Assembly: GCA_003313425.1 (NCBI GenBank)
Contig: NHZP01000078.1
Location: 151,768 to 215,767, forward strand
Origin: Pseudopyrenochaeta lycopersici
Taxonomy: Eukaryota > Ascomycota > Dothideomycetes > Pleosporales > Pseudopyrenochaetaceae
DNA length: 64,000 nucleotides
Reading direction: 5' to 3'
The stretch's first letter is position 1. The number at the start of each line of letters is the position of its first letter. This document shows positions 33,301 to 44,234 of the stretch, one piece after another. The translations under genes were made by a program, and so were the position numbers. Below the pieces are notes generated by a model. That model did not search any database and had not been told where the DNA came from. It saw nothing but the letters and a program-made list of their open reading frames with translations.

Positions 33301-34697
33301 ATTTCCTGCGACCTCGAGAGCAGCCCTGGCTTAGAGACCATGTCGTTCAGGGCGACGTCTTATTTCCAGCTTGCGGCTACCTCTGTATGGCAATAGAAGC
33401 TTGCAGACAGATGTGCATTATTGCACCATCGACATTCTTACCCCAAGGATCTAAGAACGTATTGGAGTACAGGCTACGAGAGGTCAGTATCTCTAGAGCA
33501 CTAGTCGTCCCCGAATCCGACGAAGGTGTCGAAATCTCATTCTGCATGCGTTGCCAATCGAGCAGCGGCATTGCCCTATCAGACGTATGGCACGAGTTTC
33601 GTGTCTTCTCGTATCCCAACGATGGAGGATGGGTCGAGAATTGTCGGGGTCTTGTTTCCGTGTCGACCCAAGCGACTGGCGACGATGTTGACGCAGACAT
33701 GCCTGAGTGAATGGACAGAAGCGCGTGCAGACGGCACGCAAAAAATTGAGCCGAATTGCTTCTACAAGAGCGTTGACGCCATTGGTCTCTCGTATGTACC
33801 GTTATTCCAAGGCCTCCAAAGCATAACCATCGATCCTCATGTTCCCGCTCAAGTTGCTGGGGCCATCGAAGTGACCCACACGCGGATCGCCAATCCGAAA
33901 GAGTTTGAGCATGATCGATTATTACATCCTGCTACTCTAGGTAGCTTTCTTCAGCTCGCACTTGCAGCCCTTGGGGGTCCCAAACTTCGTAAACGAAAGG
34001 GTGCAATGGTGCCCACATTCATGGAAGAAATATCGATTTCTGCAGATATCGCCGCCCAAATCGGCGACCAACTCAACGTTGTAGTCAGCGCCCAGCGACA
34101 TGGATCAAGAGAAGCGAAAGCCAACATCTTCGCCCTAGATCCATCCACTTCGAAGCCAGTGGTGCTCATGGATGGGTTCAAGTTTGTTGCTATCAATGGT
34201 GCCAATGAGCCTATCGAGGTGCAGTCATTGGCAAAGCACTGCTACAAGCCGATCTGGGAGCCTGATGGGACCCATTGACCGCCAAAACCTGGACCGGGAG
34301 CTACAAGCGGCACCACGACCAGATGATCGACCGAAGACTGTCAGGCAACTGGAGTTGCTGTCGTACTACTTCATCGATAAAGCCCTTCGCGAAGTCAACG
34401 ACGATGACGTATCTACCATGCTTCCTCACAATCAAAAGTTCTATCGGAACCTGTGCGAGCTGCGAGACGCTGTGTTAGCGAAGACACATCCACAGCAAAC
34501 AGATGAGTGGCACCAGCTTCACAACCCCGAGACTGCCACTAAACTTCAGGCCCTTGTGGAGTACTATCGAAATCATCAGACGGCGTATGATGGCAGGCTT
34601 CTAGTACGAGTAGGGGAGGCCCTACATTCAGTATTCAGACAAGAGGTCGAACCTCTCGCGTTGATGATGCAGGAGAATCTGCTGAAAGACTGCTACA
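30334..34697 (+). pseudogene. Highly reducing type I polyketide synthase, 5' half: KS-AT-DH-start of MT
   Basis: ATG 30334 (TSIAVIGIGCRFLGDV). Intron 30526-30593 (GTAAGT to TTTCAG). KS: DTACSSGLVAVH, EAHGTGT and NMGHLGGASG with the catalytic Cys and two His present. AT: FTGQGAQWWGMG and GHSSGE (catalytic Ser). DH: HVVQGDVLFPACG keeps the catalytic His, but the second motif reads HPATLGSFLQ, with Gly where the catalytic Asp (HPATLD) belongs. MT begins near 34290. Small frame changes: about 30748 (one base lost), about 31181 (net +1 or -2), about 33700, and about 34265-34275 (probably two single-base losses in doublets). The long frame 31257-33710 (817 codons) is otherwise open. Stops at 34900 inside the inserted hAT element. 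HR-PKSs are iterative cytosolic enzymes making reduced polyketide chains; the product cannot be told from sequence. Confidence 0.93.
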
Positions 34698-34896
34698 CAG
34701 TGCTGGCAACAGTCAATCAGTCCGACGTCAATCAGATGACATTCAGATATCTGACATACGGCCCAGATCCAATCAGTCTATCTGATGTGGCGTTGCCGAT
34801 ATTGGTTGTCCCCGCAACGTGCCGCGGTACGGTCGTAAAGAGTGCAAAGCGTGAGATATTTCGCCAATCATACTACGAGAATATGTGCAATTTCGC

Positions 34897-37002
34897 TTAA
34901 TTTACAAGACGTGCTTTCAGCCAGTGCCTCTGTGTCTGACATGCCTCCACAACCTCTGGTCCTAAGCAATTTCGCTCATCTGTAATGAGCTTTTTGGCTG
35001 CTGAGAAAACCCGCTCTACCTCACTACTCATCGCTGGTATTGAGAAGGTATCGAAAGCCATACATGCTAAGACTGGGAAGTCAGTTTGATGCTCCTTCCA
35101 CCAGGCGATTGGACTCTTTAACCCCTGAAGCCTGGGATCAAATGTCCGTAAGTAGTTGTCAAGCTCTAGACTCTCTGTATCCTTTTGCTTCTGCTTTTGA
35201 TACCTGCGCGATAGGTAATCGGCCGAGAATGTGTCGAATGATCCGAGTTCGGGGAAGGAAGATTTTGGCTCGTTTGCCTCTGCTACCCGACTCTCACAGT
35301 CATATGCGGAATCAATATGAATCCTTTCGCGATACTTCAGGTAAAGGTTCTTGAACACCTTGTTCGCGCTCTTAATCCAACTTGGATGTTTTGCCCACTT
35401 ATCCTCAAAGTACTCAAATCGCCACGCAGGATGAAGGACGATAGCCGCAATATAGAGTGGTGAGGAGTCCGTAAGCTTGAAGTACTTTTCAAGCTTTATC
35501 CAGGCTGCATTGATACCAGTGTTGTAGTGCTTAGTTCGTTCAAGATTAGCACTAGGTATATTTACCTCCTTTTGCGCCTTCTCAAGAACTTCATACATAT
35601 AATTCATACCATGGAGGACTGTCCATAGTGTACTATACTGTCCCTCTTGACTAGGGTTCTGTGCTCGACCCTCCTCTCTTTCGCAAAGCTGCCGGAAAGG
35701 AATTAATATTTTCTGCCACCGAATCAAGTCCTCCCAGTCATCCCCAGTAAGAAAGTCTTGTCGGAGATCGTAGGCATCCTGCTGATTTGGAAGGTTCCAG
35801 CGAAGTTGGTAAAGAGTAATTGCTGCGCGGAGTTTAATCCCTAGAATTTTATTAGCATAAAGCTAATACCGCGATTAGGGAATAAGGATATATATACCAC
35901 GGGAAATCATAGCTTCAGTTGAATGCCATCGAATTCCTCCATCAACAAGAAGCTGGTAGATCTGAATCTCTTCTCCTTGGCACTCAATAAACATTGCTAA
36001 TCTTGCCTCATTATTATTAACATAGACGCAAATGTTGTGGAGTTTGCCGATTGGACCCGTGCTATTCCAGATGCGAAAAGCTTCCTCATATGAGGCACCA
36101 GCTAACTTCCGCTCAAGTTTGCTAACGCCTTTACCAAGTAGTAAGGCCTTGATAACTAGGTTGATAATGTGACCAAGACACCGTAGGCGTGAAAAGTCAA
36201 CGTCAATGTCAAACCTAGTTGCAAGCTCCTTAAGCATAGTATCATTGTCTCCGGCATTGTCCATCATAAATGCACCAAGATTCTGGCTAACCTCGTAGTC
36301 GTCAATAACTTTAGCGATAATTCCTGCAATCATTTCACCAGCCTTAACTCCTTTGGTGTCCTTAAAGCCCAGAAGACAATGCACAAGCGTGCAGTCCTCA
36401 TCGATAAAGTGACCACATATCGCAATATAATTCTTGATAGTTGGAGCACGCCAGCTATCCAATGATATGTTAATTTTACTTCGTGCACGCGAAACCTTGT
36501 CCTTAATCTGTATCTTCCTCAACGTAAAGTAGTCCAACACCCAGGCTTTGATTGTGTTGTGCGATGATGGAAGGATTGCTTCAATCTCAGGCCGGCCGTT
36601 AACGAGGGCATCTCGAAATTCTGCATCTTCAACGAGCGCAAAGCTAAGATCGTTTTTGATAAATATGTTAACGACTTGCTTCTTGTACTTGAGGTCATCG
36701 AACGGCTGTGGATGATTGCTTGGGGATAGGGCCGAGCTATTCCTACTGGGTTCTGTTATTCCATGGACCTTGTCCAAATGGGATATAATTGATGAAGTTG
36801 ATGTCGCATTGAAGAGCTGTGAGCTGGATGCCTTTTCCGTATGGCAGAGCTTGCAGAGCCAAAGCTTCTGGTAGCCATTTGCTTGTATGTCGGCTCCATG
36901 CTGATAAACCCATGAAATCTTGGCGTTTGTATTTAGTACCCGTTTGTTCCGTGGACGATACCTTATAAAATTGCCAAACTCGCCAAACGCTAGCAGGGGC
37001 AA
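34897..37002 (-). CDS. hAT transposase, open, two exons
   Basis: Exon 1 37002-35898, intron 35897-35841 (57 nt, GTATAT to TCTAG), exon 2 35840-34897; 682 residues. BED zinc finger about residues 45-80 (WLCKLCHTEK and SHLDKVH), then SFALVEDAEFRDAL, the RNase H-like core (INISLDSWRAP, MMDNAGDNDTM, RCLGHIINLVIKALL) and the C-terminal dimerisation block (FSIPAMSSEVERVFSAAKK). The first twelve residues (MPLLAFGEFGNF) are encoded by the inverted terminal repeat of the nested pogo-like element, so the present ATG is borrowed. The original start was probably a few codons further up, now beyond that element near 39655 (MCNTV followed by RYRPRNK). Could be active if expressed. Confidence 0.88.
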
Positions 37003-37158
37003 AAACTAGGGCAGTGGGGCCGTCTGAAGCGGTCAAATAGCAACCCCTGATTGTGTTCTGACACAGGTTAGACTACCCTTTAATTTATTGTTAGCGTTCC
37101 ACACAAAAACAGTTCGAGTGAGGTCCTTGCCTTGTAGCACTATTTTACCCTCGCCACT

Positions 37159-39130
37159 ATGTCTCCTCGGCGGCCTCTCTCTCAGCTGACTACAGAACAG
37201 TTGAACTCTCGGCGTTCTACCAAGGTGAGAGCAGGACGCAAAAATCAAGCTCTGAAAAAATTAATTAGTATGGGTCCCTTATATCATCCACCTCCTGCTC
37301 AGCTTCGAACCTGCAACCGTATATCGCCAAGAAAGAAGCTGAAGATAATTGCTTACCTCCTTCACCACCGAATTGAGGAGCCTGAGGTACGGCAAGGACT
37401 CAAGCAAAAGCAGCGCTGCCTCCAAGGTCTTGAATGGGACGGTTGGTATAGACCTCCAACAGCTCTTGAGACAGGCCAGCACTTCAAAGTACCTGCTCGT
37501 ACTATCAATGATATATGGAAAAATCGGTACTCGATTATGCAACTAAGTCGAGGCTGCCGTAGGGATACATCTAACGTGAAAGGTGAACGACTACCTGAGC
37601 TAGAGCTAGAGCTTTTTCGGCAGTTTATTGAGTGGAGACAGATGGGACGGAAGGCCTCTCGATTTTGGTTTCAGAGGAGGGCGAGACAGCTGTATCTGGC
37701 AATGTATAACAAGCAGGCCGAGGTGCCTGGCTAGGTAAGCTTTTATTAGTAAATTATATACAAAAGCTTACTCTTAGTAGCAAAATAGCTTCAAGTTCTC
37801 ACCTGGTTGGTTTCGAGCCTTCTGTAGCAGGTGGGATATCACTTGGAGGCGCCTTACTCATGCTGGTCAGCACTTACCAGTACACTACCAGGAGCTCGTG
37901 AATCGATTTTTGCAATTTATACGCCGTAATTCGCTTGTTCAGACAGATTTATATAGGTTCTGGCGCTTCCAGCTGTCCTGTATCTTGAACCTTGATGAAG
38001 TACCTATTCCTTTTGAGTTCTTTGATGGCTGTACGTACCATCTGAAGGGGGAACACACGGTTACTGGCTCAGTTAGCAATACCTCCTGGTCAAAGCGCCA
38101 AGCTACCTTAGTACTCTATATCTTTGCTGACGGTCAACCTCGAATAAAGCTAAAGCTGATATTTCATGGTGTACCAGGGGGTAAAATTTGGCAGCAGGAG
38201 CACCAACTTTGGGACCCTCGCGTTACTGTAGAGCTATCTGAGTCCGCTTACAATAATGAGGAACTGCTTGTCACGTGGTTAGAGAAAGAGCTATTTAAGG
38301 AGCTTGGCGGCCGTGGGAGCTTACTAGTAATGGACTCTGCAAGCTTCCACAAAACTAAGAAAGTACGGCAGCTCTTAAGGGCAAATCAAGTAACGCTTGC
38401 AGTTGTACCTCCAGGATGTACAGGGCTGCTGCAACCACTAGATGTTGCTGTCAATAAGCCTTTCAAGGCATTGCTGAGATACCATCTTGAGCAGATCCTA
38501 AACGCTGAGGTTGACGGTGAGGTGAGCGGCCGAGCTGCAGTCTCTGCGAGACGGATAGCTGTAACTAAGGCAGTTGGGAACGCCTGGGATGAGCTTTGTG
38601 ACCAAAAAAGGCAGGTAATCGTACAGTCCTTTGTCTATACTGGCATCGCAATCAACCCTACTGGTTCTGAAGATCACTTTATCTCTATCAAGGATTGCCC
38701 TAACGTCAATTTTACTGGATGGGAGCGCGCGGAGGAGATTGACGAGGCTGCAGCTAGCCTTAAAATTGAGGAGTCGGATGATGGTTTTGGCTGGGGCCTG
38801 CCTGTTGATGAAGGCGAATTTTTGAGTCGTCAAAAGCACCTATATCAGTTAGAGACCGTTCGAAACTTGAAACTATTATGCCGAGGGAGGAGCCTACCAA
38901 GGACAAGCCAACTTAACAAGGCTGAGCTCATCGAGAGGCTGCTTCAGGCTGACGCAAAAGGCAGTGCTGCATCAAATCCGATTCTCATCGATGGCCTCAC
39001 AAACGAACTTCCTGAACCAGAAATTGCAGGACAGCGTTCCTGGGAGATTGAGTACGCGAGAGAAGCAGAAGCAGAGTTGATAGAGCAGCGTCGGCTTGAC
39101 GGCGAGTTTGATGGGCTGCTCGGACGATGA
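37159..39130 (+). CDS. DDE_1 (pogo/CENP-B-like) transposase with one in-frame stop at the splice site
   Basis: Exon 1 starts at ATG 37159 (helix-turn-helix region ending ARTINDIWKNR) and runs to PGTAG at 37734, directly before a good donor (TAG|GTAAGC). Exon 2 starts near 37786 after a TAGTAG acceptor with SFKFSPGWFRAFCSRWDI (CENP-B-type HTH), then the DDE_1 core: CILNLDEVPIPFEF, LLVMDSASFHKTKK and GLLQPLDVAVNKPFK. Near the end LKLLCRGRSLPRTSQLNKAE resembles a SAP DNA-binding motif. The last codon of exon 1, TAG, is most easily a TGG changed by G-to-A; this makes the gene probably inactive although every other part is open. A use of a different donor cannot be excluded. Confidence 0.8.
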
Positions 39131-39220
39131 GGTAGCAGAGGAGGTAGCAGAGGAGGTAGCAGAGGAGGTAGTAGAGGAGGTAGTAGAGGTGGTGGTTGAG
39201 GAGGAGGTGAGGAGGTTAGT
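39129..39220 (+). repeat. 12-bp GA-rich tandem repeat GAGGTAGCAGAG
   Basis: About seven units, later ones with GTAGAG and GGTGGT variants, just after the pogo-like transposase stop codon and within its element. Confidence 0.85.
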
Positions 39221-40049
39221 GGTAGGCTTCTTGAACCTTCTTATGGAAATTTCCTAATTAGGGTTAGGGCAAGTTGCAGGCAAATAGCGACCTATTGTAG
39301 CTGGCAGCAGTAAAGGCGCTGAGGAGATAGACTCAATTGTATAGTAAACTCTAACAAATCTGTCGTGCTGTCGAACAGCTATAGATTTTTGGCAACAACG
39401 AGCTGCTGGCTCATAGCAACTACAGCGCACGAGCCACCCTCACCAAATCTCCTTCAAAACCTCACCTTAATCATCTAAAAACTCATGTATAGCAGCAGCG
39501 TAGCTCCAGCAGAGGTTCTCTGAGAACCAGCAGCGATGGCGTTTTTGCAGGGGCCTCCATACTAATCTGCATCCGACGTAGTCTCGGTGATCCGGGTGGG
39601 GCCATACCCTGCTAGCGTTTGGCGAGTTTGGCAAATTTATACGGTATTGCACATTCTGAAGGAGCTTGCCGCGATACTTAAGGGTATTAAACTGAATATT
39701 AAAGATGCAAGCATGTGAGGTGTCGGAGAGCTGCGAATCAGCCTGCGATGCTTCTGAACAAGCCGCTTCAGTTAAAGATAACTGAGAGGTACGGTCATCA
39801 ATTTCAATTTCGCTGACGCCCAAGCTCACATTGCCTTCAGAAGGCGATAAAGATGACTCTGAAAGAGTTCTTCTCATGATTGACAGACTGTTATGAGAGT
39901 GGTGTGCAAATTTGAAATTTTATTTCGATAAGCGAGTACGAAGCGAAGGCCAATCAGATATCTGACAGAGGGTAGATAACCTGATTGGTAGGACTGACGC
40001 TCGGACTGATTGATGATCCAATCAGTCTGATTGACTGTTGCCAGCACTG

Positions 40050-43000
40050 CTGCTACACCACCGCCTTCGGAATGCCCAATACATATGCGCAGATATCCCG
40101 ATACGTCACCATGCTTTCCCATAAGTATCCCAACCTAGACTATCTCGAGATCGGCGCTGGTACGGGTGGTGCGACGGTTCCGACGCTTCAAGGGCTGAAG
40201 GGCTGTGAAGATGTCCACACGTACCCGCGACTGAAGTCGTACACATACACCGACATTTCATCCTACTTTTTCCAACGCGCCGCAGAGAAGTTTGAGGACT
40301 TCTCGCAGTTCATGAACTTTAAGAAGCTCGATGTCGAGCAAGATCCTGAAACACAGGACTTCAAGCCTGCGTCCTACGATGTTATCGTTGCAGCCAACGT
40401 ACTCCACGCCACATCCGACATGCATCGCACGATGGCACATGCACGGCAGCTTTTACGGCCAGGAGGCAAACTCATCCTTCTTGAAATGACCAATCGCCTT
40501 CTTGCAGCCTCAGTCATCTTTGGCACACCACCAGGCTGGTGGAACGCATCGGAAGAGTGGCGGACTGATGGCCCGCTGCTCACTGAGACTCAGTGGGAAG
40601 ATGTGCTGCGCTCTACTGGTTTCGGTAGTCTTCAAGCAAGTAGCCCGGATGTACTGGACCCGCTGGAGGAGGGTACAAGGCTCATGATAGCCACGGCCGT
40701 CGAAACCAGGTCAACTCTCTGCAATGGCTTGCCCAGGCCGCCAGAGAACCCTCTCATTACCATCCTGTGCTCCGACTTTCCGATCAAGGTGAACAGGCTA
40801 GACATGCCGTTGGCGCTTAAGGTCAGGATGGAAAGGGCAGGCCTTCAAGTACAGCTTGCGTCGCTATCTAGGCTGAAACAGCAAGATATAACCGGCACAA
40901 TCTGCGTCAGCTTTGTTGAGCTTGATGAACCACTCTTCGCCAGCCCTTCGACTGACCAATTTAAGACCCTCCAACGCTTCGCTGACATATACACGGGCCT
41001 AATTTGGGTGACTCGTGGAGCAGTGTCTTCCAACCCCGAGCGCCCTGAGCTTGCAATTTTCCAGGGGCTTGCTCGTACCTTGAGAGCAGGGCATGAAGCA
41101 TTCTCTTGTATCACTGTCGATCTAGATGCGGAGAAGAAGTTACCTGCCAAGGGGGTCGCTGACCTTTTGTACCGCATATACGAAAAGCAATTGAGCCCAG
41201 GATCTTACTCTGTGTCTGATGACGGCGAATTCATTGAGAGAGGAGGCGTGCTTCATATCAAGCGCGCAGTTGAGGATGAGACGTCGAATAAGTTCGTTGC
41301 CAGACGCACCGATCCGTTATCGCTGCCACCACAGCTGGAGGATATCGTACAAAGAGATCGCCGGCTGAAGCTCAAAGTCTCCGACTCAGGCCTGAAGGGG
41401 CCTTTTGTCTTCGAAGACGATCCGATAGCGAAACGGCCGATGTTGCCTCAAGAAGTTGAGGTCGAAGTTCAAGCTGCCAATCTCGACTCAAAGGGCATCC
41501 AAATACTTAGTGGTGAACTTTCGAATCAAAACTTAGGCCAAGAGTGCGCGGGTGTTGTTACAAAGATTGGTAATACCATTTCAGGTCTCTCGGTGGGTGA
41601 TCGTGTCACTGCCTGGTGCACCGGCACTTTCGCCGCGCATGTCCGCACTCCAGCAACTTTTGTGCACAGAATTCCCGATGATGCGAGCTTTGAGGCCGCC
41701 GCGACATTCCAGTAGCTTATTCTACTGCCTTTCATGCCTTGGTACACACAGCGTGCATAGGGGCTGATGATACAGTCCTCGTTCACGAAGCTGCAGCTCC
41801 TGTCGGTCAAGCTGCCCTTCTGATCGCCTCGATGCTTGGAGCAGTTATCTTCGTGACTGTCAATTCGGCCGAGGAGAAGACTCACCTCACAGAGTCATAC
41901 GGCATTGATCCAAGCCGAATCTTCTCCAGTCAAGATCTGAAGTTTGTTGTTCCAGTCCGGCGAGCAACAAAGGGCCGTGGTGTGGATGTTGCTTTGAATA
42001 CGCTTTCAGGCGAAGCACTTCAGGCTACATTCAACTGCGTCGCACCCTTCGGCAAATTTATTGACCTTGCAAAGGACAACTCACAGACCAATGCGCGGCT
42101 GGAAATGGCTCCATTCGACAAGAGTGTGTCATTCACGTCCGTCAACATGGCACACCTGCGTCAACAGAATGTCAAACTTGCCGGCAGAATCTTCCAGGAG
42201 GCGATGAAGTTCGTTATGGACGAGAAGTTGCAAGCAGTTTCGCCGATCGACTTGAGGTCATGGTCAAAGTTGACTGAAGCAATCGAAATGGTGCAGAATG
42301 AGAAGTATACGAGCAGAGCGATCATGGTCCCGACCACAGGTGATCAGGTCTTAGTAAGCACCTCATATTACCATTTCTTTCGAAATGGAAGGCTGACAGG
42401 TTTTTAGGTTGCACAGAAACCGCCCGAGAGCATCCTCTTTAACTCAGACGTATCCTACCTCCTCGCCGGCTGCCTCGGTGGTCTAGGGCGCAGCATATCT
42501 CGCTGGCTAACCACCCACGGTGCCAAAAACCTAACCTCCGTCTCCCGCTCTGGTGCTTCTTCCGCCGAAGCATCGTCTTTCATCTCCTCCCCCGAAGACT
42601 CCGGCATTCGCACCGCAGTTCTCCAGTGCGACATCTCCGATGCATTCGCCCTCTCATCCACTCTCTCAGACACCTTGAAGACCTTCCCACCTATCCGCGG
42701 CGTCATACAGGGCGCCATGACACTCAACGACTCGCTGTTCAGTAGCATGACGCATGAACAGTGGACATCAACCATCTTCCCCAAAGTCCACGGTTCAAAG
42801 AACCTCCACGAAGCCACACTCTCCCAACCCTTGGATTTCTTCATCCTTGTCTCTTCTCTCCACTCCTTCATCCGCAATGCAGGACAATCAAACTACGCCG
42901 CGGGCTGTGCCTATCAAGTCGCACTGGCCAAGTATCGCAATAACCTAGGCTTGCCGGCCACGGCAATTGATCTAGGTATTGTCGGCGGCGTGGGATATGT

Positions 43001-43595
43001 GGTAGAGAAGAAGGAGAGCGGAAAAAAGATCAAAGTGCAAGAGTTCAAACACATTAACGAAGCAGAGATGCTAGCACTTATCGAATTGGGAATCCGACAG
43101 CCAATGACCGGCCATTTAGTTACGGGACTGGACTCTTATCTCGACATCGCAACGATGAAGGAAGGCAATATGCCGTTCTTCGCAAAGGATCCAGTACTAA
43201 GTCATCTCGAGTACCTTCGCCCGCATTTCAAGACCGAAACTACAGTGCAGTCTACAAACGACGGGGCAACGCCAGCTTCCCTCTCGCTGGCCGCTCAACT
43301 CGCCTCCGCGCCGTCCACCGAGCAGGCGAAATATTATATCCAGACTGCCCTCATCAATAAGCTTTCTCGTAGCTTAATGACGGATTCGTCTGAGCTGGAT
43401 GCTATTCGCTCGATGAGCGCGTATGGAACCGACTCGCTGGTCGCCGTCGAGATGAAGAACTGGATCCAGCGCGAGACCAAGGTGACAGTCAGTGTATTTG
43501 ACATCTTGCAGGCGACGAGTATTGAAAGTTTAGTTGAGAGAATTGCTGAACGGGTTGGTGGCCAGAGCGAGCGAGAGCGAGGGCGAGGCCAGTAA
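40050..43595 (+). pseudogene. Highly reducing PKS, 3' half: rest of MT-ER-KR-ACP
   Basis: Resumes directly after the hAT element. MT: SAM motif YLEIGAGTGGAT, then YDVIVAANVLHAT and PGGKLILLEMT, well kept. ER: EVQAANLDSKGIQ, QECAGVVTKIG, then a one-base loss at about 41713 (after AAATFQ) shifts the frame; the next frame gives VLVHEAAAPVGQAALLIAS and NTLSGEALQ. Intron 42354-42407 (GTAAGC to TTTTTAG). KR: YLLAGCLGGLGRSIS (NADPH motif), VSSLHSFIRNAGQSNYAAG with Ser and Tyr. ACP near the end: YGTDSLVAVEMKNW with the pantetheine Ser. Stop at 43595. Domain order and the C-methyltransferase are usual for fungal reducing PKSs. No thioesterase. Confidence 0.92.
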
Positions 43596-43925
43596 AAGGA
43601 AAGTCAAAAATTGCAGAGGATGAAAAGGGATATGAAATTTCTATGTAATCAAGTTTACGAAAAAAACGAAGTTAATGTCAATCGCAGGAGGGGTATCATA
43701 TGCCATATTCCCAAAACGCCGTGAATGCAAATATGTCTTCGTCAATCGCTCGTTGTTCATCGTCCTTGTAAAGCCTGAGGATGGAAGTCAGTCAGAGTCG
43801 TACTCAACTAGCGCGGATATCAATGCTGGCTTTTTCGTTGGTATATCCCCTGCCGCTGCCTCTTCTGGCGGAAGCGCTTTGGTTGAGGGTGTTTCAAGCT
43901 CTTTATTCGGTTGGTCCTCCCTCTT

Positions 43926-44214
43926 TCACTTTAAAATTCCAAAACTGGGTTTCGGCATCGGGGGCCCTGGCTTCGCAAAAAAAGGATCCATTACAACTTT
44001 TATGTTGCCAACCAGTGTTTTTTGTAGATTCTGTCGGCTCTTCTCTGCTGCGATTTCCGACTTCAGCTCCTTCGACTTCGGAGCAGTCTTGACAACCTCC
44101 TCGGTCTTCTTCTCGGCGAAGAGTGGCTTCCAGGATACATCCTCTAGCGCTCGATCGATGGCATTGCTCGTGCCAAGCTCGATCAGACCCGCACGCATTC
44201 GATCCGCGTCTGTC
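43926..44214 (-). CDS. Hypothetical Lys/Glu-rich C-terminal gene fragment
   Basis: A - strand frame enters from about 44214 (IVETDADRMRAG) and runs IELGTSNAIDRALEDVSW, a charged helical stretch (KSKELKSEIAAEKSRQ) and PGPPMPKPSFGILK to a stop at 43926. The composition looks coding. Its upstream side meets the hAT fragment at about 44225, so it is probably the end of a gene cut by that fragment. Family not recognised. Confidence 0.45.
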
Positions 44215-44234
44215 TCAACAATAGGGCAGTTCGA

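Larger units (their letters stand above)
36966..39639 (+). mobile_element. Pogo-like (DDE_1) element nested in the hAT element (about 2,674 bp)
   Basis: Inverted terminal repeats of 33 bp with one mismatch: 36966-36998 and 39607-39639, containing GCCAAACTCGCCAAACGCTA. TA is present at both outer borders (36964-36965 and 39640-39641). The exact border could shift by two bases because the TIR itself begins TA. It carries a DDE_1 transposase on the + strand, opposite to the hAT transposase. A 12-bp GA-rich tandem repeat follows the gene. Confidence 0.85.
34698..40049 (-). mobile_element. hAT element inserted in the PKS MT domain, with a nested pogo-like element (5,352 bp in all)
   Basis: The 8-bp duplication CTGCTACA is perfect (34690-34697 and 40050-40057). 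Ends are a perfect inverted repeat of 23 bp starting CAGTGCTGGCAACAG. Subterminal CAATCAG/CTGATTG motifs recur several times within 120 bp of each end. Without the nested element (about 2,676 bp with its TA duplication) the hAT would be about 2.7 kb. Removing the element and one duplication copy restores a continuous MT reading frame (KDCYT joined to TAFGMPNTY), so the insertion came after the PKS had formed. The transposase frame is open. Confidence 0.95.

Noticed and set aside
36743..37036. 97-codon - strand frame over the hAT start
   Set aside because: Shadow of the hAT transposase in another frame.
39249..39263. TTAGGGTTAGGG, telomere-like
   Set aside because: Only two units inside a transposon tail; not a telomere or a clear interstitial array.
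39467..39877. 136-codon - strand frame with Ser-rich N-terminus next to the hAT right end
   Set aside because: Part of it is the pogo TIR read backwards and the rest is the presumed 5' leader of the hAT element; no family motif.
40050..41715. Separate stand-alone methyltransferase gene
   Set aside because: It continues the PKS MT domain across the transposon and runs into ER; not an independent gene.
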